NCBI GenBank assembly: GCA_030704615.1
Contig: CM060731.1
Span: 10,788,001-10,852,000, forward strand
Length of the DNA: 64,000 nucleotides
Reading direction: 5' to 3'
From: Takakia lepidozioides
Taxonomy: Eukaryota > Streptophyta > Takakiopsida > Takakiales > Takakiaceae
Part shown: piece by piece, positions 11,496 to 22,510 of the stretch
Position numbering within the stretch: the first letter of the stretch is position 1
How the letters are laid out: each line of letters starts with the position of its first letter
Translations under genes and position numbers: made by a program
Notes under the pieces: model-generated
Database searches by the model: none
What the model saw: only the letters and a program-made list of their open reading frames with translations
Told to the model about the DNA's origin: nothing

Positions 11496-12940
11496 TGGAC
11501 CAATTCGTTTCTTATGTCTGCTCAGTCTTCCTCTTGCTCCAAGCTGTCTTATTAGAAGTATCGGATGTAGGACTACATCTGTCATGCCCTTGTTTACAAT
11601 TCACGGGACTGGAATGTCCCATCTTACCCTTGGTTCCCGCGCCAGTGTTGTCATTTCCTATTTGATTCCTTGGGTTCACCAACGCTCTCATTGATCCCGG
11701 GGTTTGCCCTTGTTTGTCTCATGGCTTTTGTGGGTTTTTTTGTTTGCACCCTCGCCGGAATTTGAGAGAGACGTGAACTGGAAACACGTCAAGCACCCAG
11801 CCACTACTTCCAGGCTAAATTTTCGTTAAGTGTAGATGTAGATTAGCTCCTTGACAATCTCATCTGCAGGCTTAATTTTTTGGAAGACTCTCAGACAGGG
11901 CTAGGTTGCTGTGAAAGGTTCGCTCTCTTTGAGCACACTGCGGCACTTTAGCAGCAGGCAATGGATCTCCCTTCACTAACTACAGTGTGTAGCCCTCATG
12001 GTGCGAAAGGGGTTTTATTTTTTTCCCCTCAATTCTGGTATAAATGCAATATTAAACGTTTAAAAATAAATAAATAAATTGTGAAGGTTTCCCTTCCACC
12101 TTTCTCTCTAAGAAAAACCCATCATTCTGCTTCATGCAAAGATGCAACATGCTTTGAGCAGTCCTGGCACTAAAGAAACCTACTTTTTGAGTTATTTATT
12201 ATACCTCGGGAATAATAAACATCTACAATAAACATCTACTCAAGTAAGGCACTGGATATAAGGTAAGCCATGAGGGGCTTGTGATGGCATGCATATGCAT
12301 GGTCCTAAATGTATCACATGAGACATTGACATGGGCAATGTATGCTACGATGCACATGGCACAGTGGAAGCACAAGTGTGGGTCCCGCTAACCATAGTTG
12401 GATGAATGAATAGTTTGGGACATGATTTTGGTTTTCATGTCAGGAGGGGACATGGAATGTAGTTAAAATTCCGACCTTCCTGAGGTCTTGATCAACTTGT
12501 ATTCGTTACGATTAGGCGCTCATGGCGGGTATACAACGTGCCACGGCTCTGTCGCCATGTCTAAGCTTCAGTGGAGGTATTGGATGGCGGGGTATCTCGC
12601 CGCTCCTCAGAACATCTCGTACTGTACCCAACAAGACCCCCCACAATTTTCGTCATATCACAGCACACAGACCTGCACAATATTAGATGTGCTGCCCAAC
12701 GATTTGTCATTTGGGAGACCTAAAGTTAGTTGCTGTCACGAAGTCTGGTCGTTGACTCACTGCAGTGCCTGCTTAGGCTTCGAAAACCTACTTATCAACA
12801 ATTTGAATGTAACAACACACCCATCAGTGAAGGCAATGCCCCAGTTCTCCTCCTTGATACTTAGATATTTGTGGACAAAGTACATTATTTTTCAATGAAT
12901 CACCCAGTTTTATTTTATTTTTTTATTTTTATTTTTTATT
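11496..12940. other. No gene recognised
   Basis: Includes an (AAAT)n-type tract at about 12060-12080 and an open frame of 136 codons at 12488-12898 with no recognisable domain. Nothing else can be supported. Confidence 0.4.
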
Positions 12941-13167
12941 GGAAAACACCTGGGAGCGACAGCTCATCAGGCCCCTTGATAGAATTTTTAGGTGTTGTTC
13001 TTAGGTGAGTCCTCAAACATCAATTCTCTTATCCTGTGTGTGGGAATGTTCGTGACGGTATGTCTGGGCATCGATCGTCCTTTAGGTGTCATGACCCATA
13101 AATGAATGGGGGTTAATTTTCCCCCCTCCTCAAGGGCCTGAATTGTGGGCTGTCGCTCCCAGGTTTC
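12941..13167. mobile_element. Fold-back/MITE-like element
   Basis: Ends form an imperfect inverted repeat of about 39 bp. The left end (12941-12979) contains CCTGGGAGCGACAGC and CAGGCCCCTTGA. The right end (13130-13167) contains TCAAGGGCCTG and GCTGTCGCTCCCAGG. The unit is 227 bp, non-coding and flanked by T-rich and A-rich sequence. No target-site duplication is clear, so the superfamily is unassigned. Confidence 0.65.
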
Positions 13168-14080
13168 CTTCTTAAAAAAAAAACAACAAATCTTCAACCA
13201 CTAGATTATTTGATCGTTTGTAAATAAATAAATAAATAAATATTTGTTTTTTGTAAATATGTTTTGAATCAAGTTGTTTTCATTCTGATTTATTATAATT
13301 ATTCAAATATCAAATATATATTTCCCACGTTTCATGAAACTTGAAAGGGACCTAGTTACGTATTGAATATATTTATGAAAGTTTCAAGCTTAGATAATGC
13401 ATGCCGCGGTGGCTCAGCCAATCAGAAACATTTTATGATTTTGAAGAAGGTTACATGTCAAGAATGAATAACTGTTCAAATTTAATTTTTTAAATGATTG
13501 TGATCGTGCCTGAGTATCTATCATTCATTCTCTTGCCATCCCAACCAATAAGCTAATAACTGATAATCGGCTAATAACTTATAGACTAATAATCAAGTTT
13601 TTTAAAACTGTCGGAAATATTGAAATGACTATCCATTTGTTGAGGTTTTACTTTTAAATGGATGAACAACAGAAGACTCTACAACATTTATTTAATTTTT
13701 TTGTATTTTTGAAATGGACTGAGGCCCTGCTCGAACTTTATTATAATTATTGGAGGGAAAAAAATAAACCCTCGGTTGCCAAAGGCTGCCATAAGGCATG
13801 TCACACATGAGGCTGTGCCAGATAACGTAGAGCTAGTAACTGTAACAAGAAGACATCATAAGACGTGAATAAAATCACTAGAAACTCCAAGTGTGGAGAG
13901 GATCCAGCCCTCAGCTGATTATCCATGCGGGCAGAGGAGGTACATACAACATTGTGGGGTCAACCGCTCGTCAACAACAAGGTCTCGTATTTATTTGCGG
14001 CCATGTTGTACACAGAGTTGATTTTATTGCGACCAGTGGATTGACAAACTGTCACTGCGAGACAACGTACTAGACTATAC
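13168..14080. other. A+T-rich intergenic sequence
   Basis: Contains a (TAAA)n tract at about 13221-13243 and no supportable gene. Confidence 0.5.
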
Positions 14081-15384
14081 ATGTTCTCTGATATCCCAGA
14101 CTTGTATATACGTCAGGGGCGGGACATCATACGGTTCGATGGAAACGACGAGGTGAAAGAAGGAGGAAATGCGGATGGAAACGACGATGTGGAAGAAGGA
14201 GGAAATGCAGACCAACCTCCAGATTATACGCCGCAATAGGTCTCCGCAGTCGGGCCTTCAACGTCTGAGGTTCCATTGGAGGAACAGTTGGCCACACATG
14301 AACAGCACATCAAAGACCTGCAAGACATTGTTCATTTGCAACGGTGGCAAATAGCGAAGTTGTCGGAAAGAATAGGGTTGGGGACTCTCGACAGCGTACG
14401 CGGTGTGCTTCAGGACCCGAGGCCAATCACCAACGAGCAAGACATATTGGCGCGTTTGAATATGCCACCAATGGACATTGACCGCGTCATCGACGGGGTT
14501 GACTCAATCAGGCATAAGAATGAAGTGCAAACGTCTGAACTGGACCCGACGAGGGTTGAGGAAGAAAGACTTGCGGGGGAGAGGGCAAGAAAAGGGAAGG
14601 ACCCCATAGTGGAACTGGGGAATGTTCAGCCGTGCAAATTACATCGGCCCAAGAACAGGAATTAAAGCAGCTTGTGGGGGAACGCAAACAAGCTAGGGCT
14701 GTTGCATATCGGTACTCAAATGCCATGCAAATCCGATCGTGGCCATGGTTGAAGGGGAATTGACGGAATTGGGTGACATGGGCGGGCCATCTAGCATCGC
14801 GGGAAACATGGATAGAAGAAGCGTTGTCCTCCCTCCAACGTGCAGCACGTTTGTCGAATCGAAACATAGATAACATCTATGCTAATTTACAAAGGCACGA
14901 CACTGTGCGTGATGTATTCACGTCGAAGTACACTGGATTCACTACATAGGGTGATGTGCATGCCATGTTTGAGCACTATGTGCATACAATTTCCGATACC
15001 AATAACAGCATAAATTAGGATTTGGAAGTAGAGGAGGAGTGAGACACCAGGCCGAAGATGTCATCCTACATTAATGAGGATAAACGGACGTGGATACCAC
15101 AGAACAATCCAGCGTCATGGGTAACAGATGGTACGGTGTGCACAATGTGCATAAACCCTTATGGACCGGAGGGAGGCTATATGCTTGGTTCATGTGGTCA
15201 TTTGTTCCATCCCACATGTCTCATATCGGCAGCCATGCGAGCCAGACAATGTCCTGACTGCCGTGGACCAATCCATCGACGTTTCTACGAGTTGTTTGGG
15301 TTGCAAGAGGAAGAAGAGTTGGAGGCTTTGAGGAAGGGAGCCATGGATCTATTGGGGACTGGAGCTGAAAGAGATGGAGAGTAA
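14081..15384 (+). pseudogene. Decayed transposon-like ORF with C-terminal RING finger
   Basis: An ATG at 14081 opens frame 2 and coding character continues to about 14625. It then continues in frame 1 from 14641 to the stop at 15384, so one frameshift lies at about 14625-14640. In-frame stops are at 14237 (TAG), 14761 (TGA), 14947 (TAG), 15016 (TAG) and 15040 (TGA). The predicted product, about 430 residues, has an acidic repeat ('GNDDVEEGGNAD'), a heptad-like region ('EEQLATHEQHIKDLQDIV'), a charged segment and a C-terminal RING: 'CTMC', 'GSCGHLFHPTCL', 'CPDC', followed by 'RRFYELFGLQ'. RING fingers usually bind E2 enzymes as ubiquitin ligases. The uninterrupted part from ATG 15058 encodes the RING alone (108 codons), so a short protein could still be made. 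The family looks repetitive and transposon-borne; that part is recollection, not proof. Confidence 0.65.
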
Positions 15385-18154
15385 AGGCGATAATCGAGAG
15401 AGAATGAGACTACGGGGAAGAGAGGATTAGAGATTGAATGGGTAGAGTAACAAACACTAGAATCGCTGTCTAGAGTAGTGATGACTGAAGCGATGGTGAT
15501 CAGCAGCTGAAGTGAAGGTGATAACGAAGACGGAACTTAAGACGGAGCGAAGATCCGCCAAGGGTGGTGCTGATCAGACCAGCGGAGGGAGTAGCTGGGT
15601 AGACAATGGTTTGATTAGTGAGGGTGGCTGTGTGATGGCTGTAGCCAGTTTTTGCCGGGGATCATTACTTGGGTGGCAGACATCTTTTAGTGATTGGAAG
15701 AGGGGGGTTTTTCAGGTGAAATGGTAAGGAGTCTTGGGGGCTTGGCGGCGGTGCTTTAAGGGAAGTTAAGAGATGTGACTTCCACGCATGTCGCGAGGAT
15801 GAATAAGGACGAGTTCATCTGGAAGACGATTCAAAAGATGCGATTTGGGGAAGCCATCCAGTGCGAGTTCTGGGATAATGATGAGCAGAATGATGCCATG
15901 GTTCACGGAAGGTGCCATGTACGAGGTTGCTTGAGGTCTTAAACTTATGGTAATGGAGTCTTGGAGGTAGCCTGCGAAGCCGATGCCCTCACCGCGAGAC
16001 GCGGAGCTCGTCTTCCTCATCCTCCATCTCTTTCTCTATGTAATGCCAAAGATAACGTGATAGATTCAGGCCACAACATTCTCATTTTAGGAATGGTCGG
16101 ATGACCATGCTGTGGTCAAAGGCTTGTTTATTCTCTACATAGAACAATGAGAGTACTTGCAATTCAACGTTGGATTCCGAATAACATCATAATGTATACA
16201 TAAACAATATTTAAAAATAGCAAATAATCATATCATAAGTTGTCTCAGTTATCTGTCAGGCTATGAAGCAAGTAGGGCCGTGGTATAAAAAATACTCGTA
16301 TTGGGTACCAACTTGGCATTGGTTTTTTGTTTTCTTTCTTTTTTTCGGTGAAAGGGTTTGGAGCCCTTGTTGGTTGCAACTGGCATAATACCCAAATAAA
16401 TAAATAAAATAAAAAATCCTGGCATAATACCCACTCTCGGTTGTTGAGATAACCAGTGAGAATATACTGGTACCCTTACTACACATTCTCTCTTAGAAAT
16501 GGTATCACCTAGATGCAATGTGAATTTTTTGGGGGGAAAATAGCCGGATTTCGACCTGCAAAAAATGGGTCAGCTACTTGTACAAATGAATTAAGGGGAT
16601 AAAAATAAAAAAATTGGCAAGAAAGCGCCACCCTCTCGCCAGTTGAATATCAGGAGCCTGATTCACCTGTTAAAACGTGCCACCTGTTATATAGCCACTT
16701 TTCTAACCCTGTCACCTCATTATTCTCGCCACATGGGTGTTTGAGTAGAATTTACATGTGGCCTGTGACGATTTTGGAGAAATGAAAAAAAAATATTATT
16801 TATTTATTTATTTAATATATAGGATAGTTGATCTCATCATAGTTTTTGCTAATGTCAAGTTTTAATATATTGTATAGAGGAAAACATAAATATAAAATGT
16901 GTAGTTGAACTGCCTCATCAAGTTGCAAATTCCTATATCACAAGTTTTATAATATATCAAAGGAATAATCTTATCCAGTTTTCATGAGGATGTAGAACTC
17001 CAAGCCATAAACAATTTGTAATCACTAGAACTGCATGGGACCCTTCCAGTCTTTTCTAGAAAATATTTACTAGGCAAGTGCATATAGTAAAATATGACAA
17101 AATAAAGAATGTATTAGGGACCATTCCAGCTAGAAGTGTAGCTGATACAATATGATATATTGTCATAGGTATTTACCCCCAAAGTGTGGGCTATGGTAGC
17201 AATAAGGAAACCTCGTTTTAAGGCTTTGCAAAAAAGTTGTGCGTCTTCTTAGGCCCCGGCCATACCGCCCTACAAACGCAAGTTAATACGCTAGTGTTAA
17301 CTACTGCTAGCCAAAATTTTCCGGCAAAACCAAATATCATAGCACTATCGATAATAAAAAAAACTAGAGCTACTCCCTACACCATCTCGCCATCTTTTTC
17401 GCCATCTCCTCTACTTCATGCTTTATTCTTTAACACAGATTGACGCTCATTTATAAATTTTTACTACAGTGCACCTGCATTAATTATAAGTTGAAGAGCC
17501 TAAAATTGCCATAGAGCCTATGAACAGCCATTGACATTAGATAGTGAGGTGCCGACTGTTTTCATATTCAAAAACATGATGTGAAAACTTAGCAACACTA
17601 CTACAGCAAACCCTATATATTCCACACTCATGATGTCTATGGCTATGGTTGCACCAGACCCACCGTGGGTTTAAGGGGAGGGTCTTGTGGTTAGAGTATA
17701 AGGAGAGACTAAGGAAAGTTTCGGTGTTTTGGATGGAAGTCTATCAATTTTTAAGAACTTTGTTATTGATCTTTGTACTTGTATATATTGTTGCACATTG
17801 GATAACATTTGCTTGGATGGTTTGGCAAGAGCTTACCAAAGGTTATCAGTTTGTGCACGGATTCCATCGCCATGACTAGCTCTGCCCTTTAATTTGTCTC
17901 AACGGTTGGAAACACTCAGACCATCTCCCAAATAAGTATTACATTAGGTTGTTCATTTCTCTATCATGAATACAAATTTGTAGTTCATATTTTTAATAAA
18001 ATTTGATAGGGCCTTGAAGACCATAATAAAAGAATTGACTATTCCAGCAGAAAGAGAACGATGCACAATAAACACAGCATTGAGCAAATCCCAAGAAAAC
18101 AATGTTGCTTTACTGTAAAAAGTCTCATGACGATGCAATAGTACAATATAATCA
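15385..18154. other. No gene recognised
   Basis: The stretch 15512-16020 is somewhat coding-like on the plus strand (for example 15799-15940) but is interrupted and unrecognised; it may be the tail of the RING-containing element. From 16050 on it is A+T-rich with (AAAT)n tracts near 16395 and 16795. The 76-codon frame at 17649-17879 encodes a hydrophobic stretch but has no other support. Confidence 0.4.
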
Positions 18155-18279
18155 TTACGTGAAGACACTGTTGTTGAGTATATGTATTAGGTGAAGTCCT
18201 ACAACGAGGGCTTTACGCGATTCAAGATTCCATAGCCCCGAGGGCAGTAGCCCGAGTTACAGGACTTTACTTCACGTAA
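18155..18279. mobile_element. Small MITE-like inverted-repeat element
   Basis: Perfect 10-bp terminal inverted repeats TTACGTGAAG (18155-18164) and CTTCACGTAA (18270-18279) enclose a second nested pair, GTGAAGTCCT and AGGACTTTACTTCAC. Total length is 125 bp, non-coding. No clear target-site duplication. Confidence 0.55.
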
Positions 18280-18687
18280 AAAACTGAATGTAAGCTTATA
18301 TAATAAATTTGTGTCACGTGAGGCATATTACATATACACTAGTTTTTTAAGTTGATGGCGTTTTTCTTTTAGCAATCTTGATTTAGATGAGTTTGTGCAC
18401 ATTGTTTTGAGTGTTATTTCAGTAAGGCCCTTCGTGCACAATATTGGTATCTTCAGGTTACGATACTGATTATGCTGTTGCTGCAACTGTCCAAGATATA
18501 ACAACAACATTTGTTAATCCATTGGAACTTGTTCTACAAAACATTTCCACTAACGAGGATCAATGTCCCAACTTCTCTCTTGGATATCACAAGAATATCT
18601 AGAATTAAGGTTCTAGTGATCTTGTTGTAAGGCGCTCTATATCTCGCCTTGCTGCATCTTTTGATGCATCTCTTGACTGAGTTAGCG
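18280..18687. other. No gene recognised
   Basis: A+T-rich. It adjoins the inverted duplicated segment, whose homology with the other copy stops near 18688. Confidence 0.4.
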
Positions 18688-19830
18688 CTCTCTTAGCACG
18701 TGCATTGATGCTTGTTGTGCCCCAAGAAATAACGTCTATTGGAATTGGCACATTTCCTTGTCGATGGTATGAAACTGCTAACAAACCAACATAATTATCT
18801 CTCTGGTTTGGCCACCGCTTGAGAAAAATATACATTTGCACCTCTGTGAAGGCTGATATATACTCATCTGCAAGTGAAATAAACAAACCGATGGATGAGA
18901 AATTTTTCTAAAAGAGGTAGAAAATCTATATAAATGATGAATTTGAATGCGGTTGCTAGAATTCTGCTAAAGCAATATAATGATTAAAATATGACTAGCT
19001 TTCTTACCTGCCCTCTCCAATTGATTGTGAAACTCCGACTTAAAAAACAAGGAATGAAAATCGTTTTTTTGGATGTTTAAGGAAACACCTTAGACTGACA
19101 TATATCTTTTAAGAGAGGCAGCAAGATCAACCTCGTAAATCTTGCCCCCCTGGCCTATACATAAAATCATTGTTTGGCGACATACGAACTGCGTTCTGCG
19201 GATCTTGCACTATCATTTGTCTCTGTATCTCGCCAATTGCCTCACCATGATTATTTTAGTAGTTAGTTTATCGACCAATATTATCTTGTCATTTTCACAA
19301 TGACATTTCATTCCCACGTTCTTGATATACTCCAACCACCGAAGAAATTGGTCCAAACTAACATCTTCGGCCAACATCTTGTCTTTCTCCTCCTCTTTGT
19401 CATCTTCATTTAGAGCCCTCCTCCATAAAGCATCTGTCAACCTCTCAATCAAGACCTTTGAAAACCGCAATTTTCCTTTCCCATGGCCTATCTTGGATAT
19501 TGTAGAAATTGATGACCCTTGACAAAGATGTCATAATTTAACATATGTTACAATGATGGGTGCCGAAAGAAATTGGGGTTTGAAACTTGAAGTTATCTCA
19601 TAGGAAGAGACCAAGAGACGAATGTAAATGAATTCATACAAAAGACACAACGACACAAGTCAAGACTCCAAGTGCAAACATCCAAGCTTGCTTTTATAGT
19701 GGATACATACCTCACACAAAACACCCTTAGAGACTAGGTACCACTCAACGTACTTCCAAGGTGGAAAAATGTTCGTATGCTAGTACTTGGAATAATATAG
19801 AACAAACACATACATTGTGCATACCACATA
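18688..19830 (-). pseudogene. Unknown gene segment, inverted copy (segment A')
   Basis: The minus strand is the inverted counterpart of 22460-23845. Exon-like stretches are 19470-19213 ('VLIERLTDALWRRAL', 'LAEDVSLDQFLRWLEY', 'NVGMKCHCENDKIILVDKL') and 18886-18688 ('DEYISAFTEVQMYIFLKRWP', 'GNVPIPIDVISWGTTSINAR'). The latter follows a good acceptor, TTTCACTTGCAG. Between them a third exon-like stretch ('MSPNNDFMYRPGG') is broken by shifts and stops. Family unknown. Similarity between copies is higher in the exon-like parts, suggesting that a coding gene was duplicated. Upstream on the same strand (20450-20110) is more coding-like sequence, which may be an earlier exon. Confidence 0.45.
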
Positions 19831-20109
19831 AGTTGAGGTGAAGGACAATGTGTGTATGATGCTCTAAAAGATATGGGTACTAAACACTATGCATTCAAAT
19901 GTTGATTATTACTTCAGTTTGAGCTACACGCTCTTCTTGTCGAGCTCGAATGCTTTTACCAATGGCATGAATCATTGTCTGTATACTGTTCAATATCAAT
20001 AGAAGAATGGCAATGTGCTTTAGAGATCGTAAGTAAGAATATAATAGTTGAAAAGCCTTAAGTACCAAAGATAAAGCATAAAAAAGATTTTATATTAATA
20101 TAAAAATAA

Positions 20110-20457
20110 CTACATGGTTGGAGGATCCGGTCTCCTGTTTTGCTTCGCAAGTTGCAACATAAAGATCTCAAGCATGTCAACTAGTGGTCGGACATCATCT
20201 TCTTCATATAGATCTGCAAGCGATTTTTCAGTAGAATGTCCGAAAAATACACGTCATTCATCAAAAGTTTTTTTGGCCCACTTTTCGAAACTTTCTGAAC
20301 GTCTGGGACCTCCAAATTCAACGTCATGGCCGGCATGGTTCCCATGATCCAGTAACTGGATTATTAGATCCAGCATGCAATGGAGCTGGAATTGGATTAT
20401 ATAGTATTCATCTCCCCAGCGCTCTTGTTTTCTCTCAAGTTGGAGGGGAAGCTCCAC
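20110..20457 (-). pseudogene. Possible upstream exon of the unknown minus-strand gene
   Basis: The minus strand reads 'EFGGPRRSESFEKWAKKTFD', then a TGA, then 'VFFGHSTEKSLADLYEEDDV', then 'DMLEIFMLQLAKQNRRPDPP'. Charged, coding-like composition with one interruption. No domain recognised. It overlaps the start of the plus-strand direct repeat at 20337. Confidence 0.3.
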
Positions 20458-21345
20458 CTAATGGTTATGATTTTGATTTGTTTCCTATTCAAGGTTGCCT
20501 ATGCTTACCCTGCCGGAATAATTAATTTTTTATTTTGAAGAAGGGGTCCGGTAGGCTTTTTGTAATTTCTGTAGTTTTGACAATGATTATGATAAATAAA
20601 TAAATAAAATATATTGTTTGCATGTGTATGGCTGGCGCAGTGGTATCAAGTGAAAATTTGGTAGGGCAAGTTTGGAGGTTGATATGTGGGACATTCGGCC
20701 GTGGAAGAAATTTAATTTAAATTTTTTCGGCAGTCTGTTTTGCATTTATCATTGGATAGTGTAGGCAGGTACGGTAGACAATACTTCTGCCGAAACTATT
20801 ATTAATTTATATGTTAAACATTGTTCGCACATTAGTTCTCTGCACAACATTGAGCATGATTGGTTAAAATCCAACAATGTTATTGGAGACTTCTTGATGC
20901 ACGAATTATACTTTTTGCTTTTGGATGTGCTATATGTGTGGTACAAGCCCCACTTCAAAAAATTGGTGACTCTTTTTACATCATATAACTTGTACTTCAA
21001 CTACCATGTAAGGTAGGTGGGTTATCTTTACAATACTAAGTTGGTTTTGCCATGACACATTATAGTGACAAACTAAGATGTTCCACCAAGTAATGTTGAC
21101 ATGTTTGTATGATTCAAAACCTATTGGACATTGCAAGTCTAATTGTCAATTTTCTACCTTGACCTATTAGTTGGTTGTAATAATTTTTTAAGCATATGAA
21201 AGTCCGACATGGAACACAAAGTACACTAAGATAAAATAATTATATGCTCAATGAGTATCATTGCTAAGTAGCATAGTTCTTTCAGATTTTTTGAGTGGCT
21301 GTTTACAAGGCTTTCTGATTCAGTGAAGTTCTTCCAAATACAAGA
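20337..21345 (+). repeat. Direct duplicate, copy 1 (segment B'; copy 2 at 23878-24891)
   Basis: Co-linear with 23878-24891 over about 1 kb, with scattered substitutions and small indels. In plus frame it begins with a possible C-terminal exon ('GAGIGLYSIHLPSALVFSQV', 'PNGYDFDLFPIQGCLCLPCR') ending in a stop at about 20523. It continues as non-coding sequence that includes GGCTGGCGCAGTGGTATCAAGTG. The coding end matches copy 2 at 23910-24069. Confidence 0.75.
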
Positions 21346-22165
21346 AGATAATTATCTCTGTCCAAACACATTTGATCACACATTTTTACTCATATCCGCT
21401 TCGATTGCTCACAATATTAATGATCATAATATGGTGATGCTGGCAAGTGCAGGTGGTATTGGCTTGGTTTTGCTGGACACTCTCATACAAGTGGCTGCTA
21501 GTGGGACAAAGTCTGTAGTCACTGCTACCCATTATACATGTTTAGTATTTAGCCATATTAATTGCAGAACTTCAAAGTCTTTGAAGGTTACTTCTCTATT
21601 GATTCAAAAGGCATCCATCCCATATTCCTTACATAGTTGAGCTACTTGGTGTGCATTTGATCTAAATTTGCCTCAAATTTGAAGGGCAATATTTTCCTTC
21701 CTTTGCCCCCTTCTTCTTCTTGCAAAATATTTCCCACGGTTATGTGCTGGCAGTCGACGTTTTTGACGATTATAATCATTTATGTACCTGAAAAATCTGA
21801 ATGACAATATTTCCCGTCATTTTCCCCCCTTCCTCGCTTTTGTGTGTGATTGTTACAAAGTAGACTCCAGACATTTTTTTTGTTAATGCCTCTAATACTA
21901 TAGATCAAACTTTGTTGAGAATGAGGAAGCTATTTTTTGTCTCTGTTTTGTAAAGACATATATAGAGATAGAAAAGAGTGTCTAATATGCCTATCTTGGT
22001 AGCATTGATGGATGCAAAAACAATATTTTGTAGAAAGACTATCGTACTTGTCCATGCGCAACCCCTAACTTGAAAAATGCACGGATTCAGCTACTTCAGT
22101 CGTTCATAGAAATAAACAACATACGAGCTATAAGAGCAAAAATGAAGCTCTAAACTAGATGTCAT
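21346..22165. other. No gene recognised
   Basis: Lies between the two duplicated blocks. It contains unassigned open frames (for example 21323-21640) without a family pattern. Confidence 0.4.
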
Positions 22166-22510
22166 TTAGGAGTATAATTGTTTACTAACGGATGGCATGA
22201 GAAGCGTGAAATCTTCGGTGAATGATGGTTGTAACTTCATCAATTCCCCGCTAGGTTTTTGCCTAACCAAGTGCCCAATACATTCTTCTTTCAGGTTTGG
22301 GAACTCGTAATACGCTGGAAATGATGGGCTACGCGTTGTACCTTTGTGTACAATAAGATGCGATTGGCGGAGGTGAGTGAGGACTTTGAGGTAACGATCA
22401 ACATTTGAATGCACAGACCTAGATGCTGTCACGCCGTGCTTTCCCCTAAAATAATGTGGTACTTGTACACAAGACTCTGAAATGTACGTGTTTGTTCTAT
22501 ATTGTTCCAA
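22166..22510 (-). CDS. Hypothetical protein fragment
   Basis: A 114-codon minus-strand frame with coding-like composition: 'CVQVPHYFRGKHGVTASRSV', 'KVLTHLRQSHLIVHKGTTRS' and 'YEFPNLKEECIGHLV'. No domain was recognised, no start context stands out, and its 5' end overlaps the start of duplicated segment A. It could be an exon of a transposon gene or a relic. Confidence 0.25.
   Translation of the reverse strand: MEQYRTNTYISESCVQVPHYFRGKHGVTASRSVHSNVDRYLKVLTHLRQSHLIVHKGTTRSPSFPAYYEFPNLKEECIGHLVRQKPSGELMKLQPSFTEDFTLLMPSVSKQLYS

Noticed and set aside
20625-20655. GGCTGGCGCAGTGGTATCAAGTG (also near 24172-24195) looks like a tRNA A-box / SINE head
   Set aside because: No matching B box at the expected spacing and no A-rich tail. 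It appears twice only because the block is duplicated.
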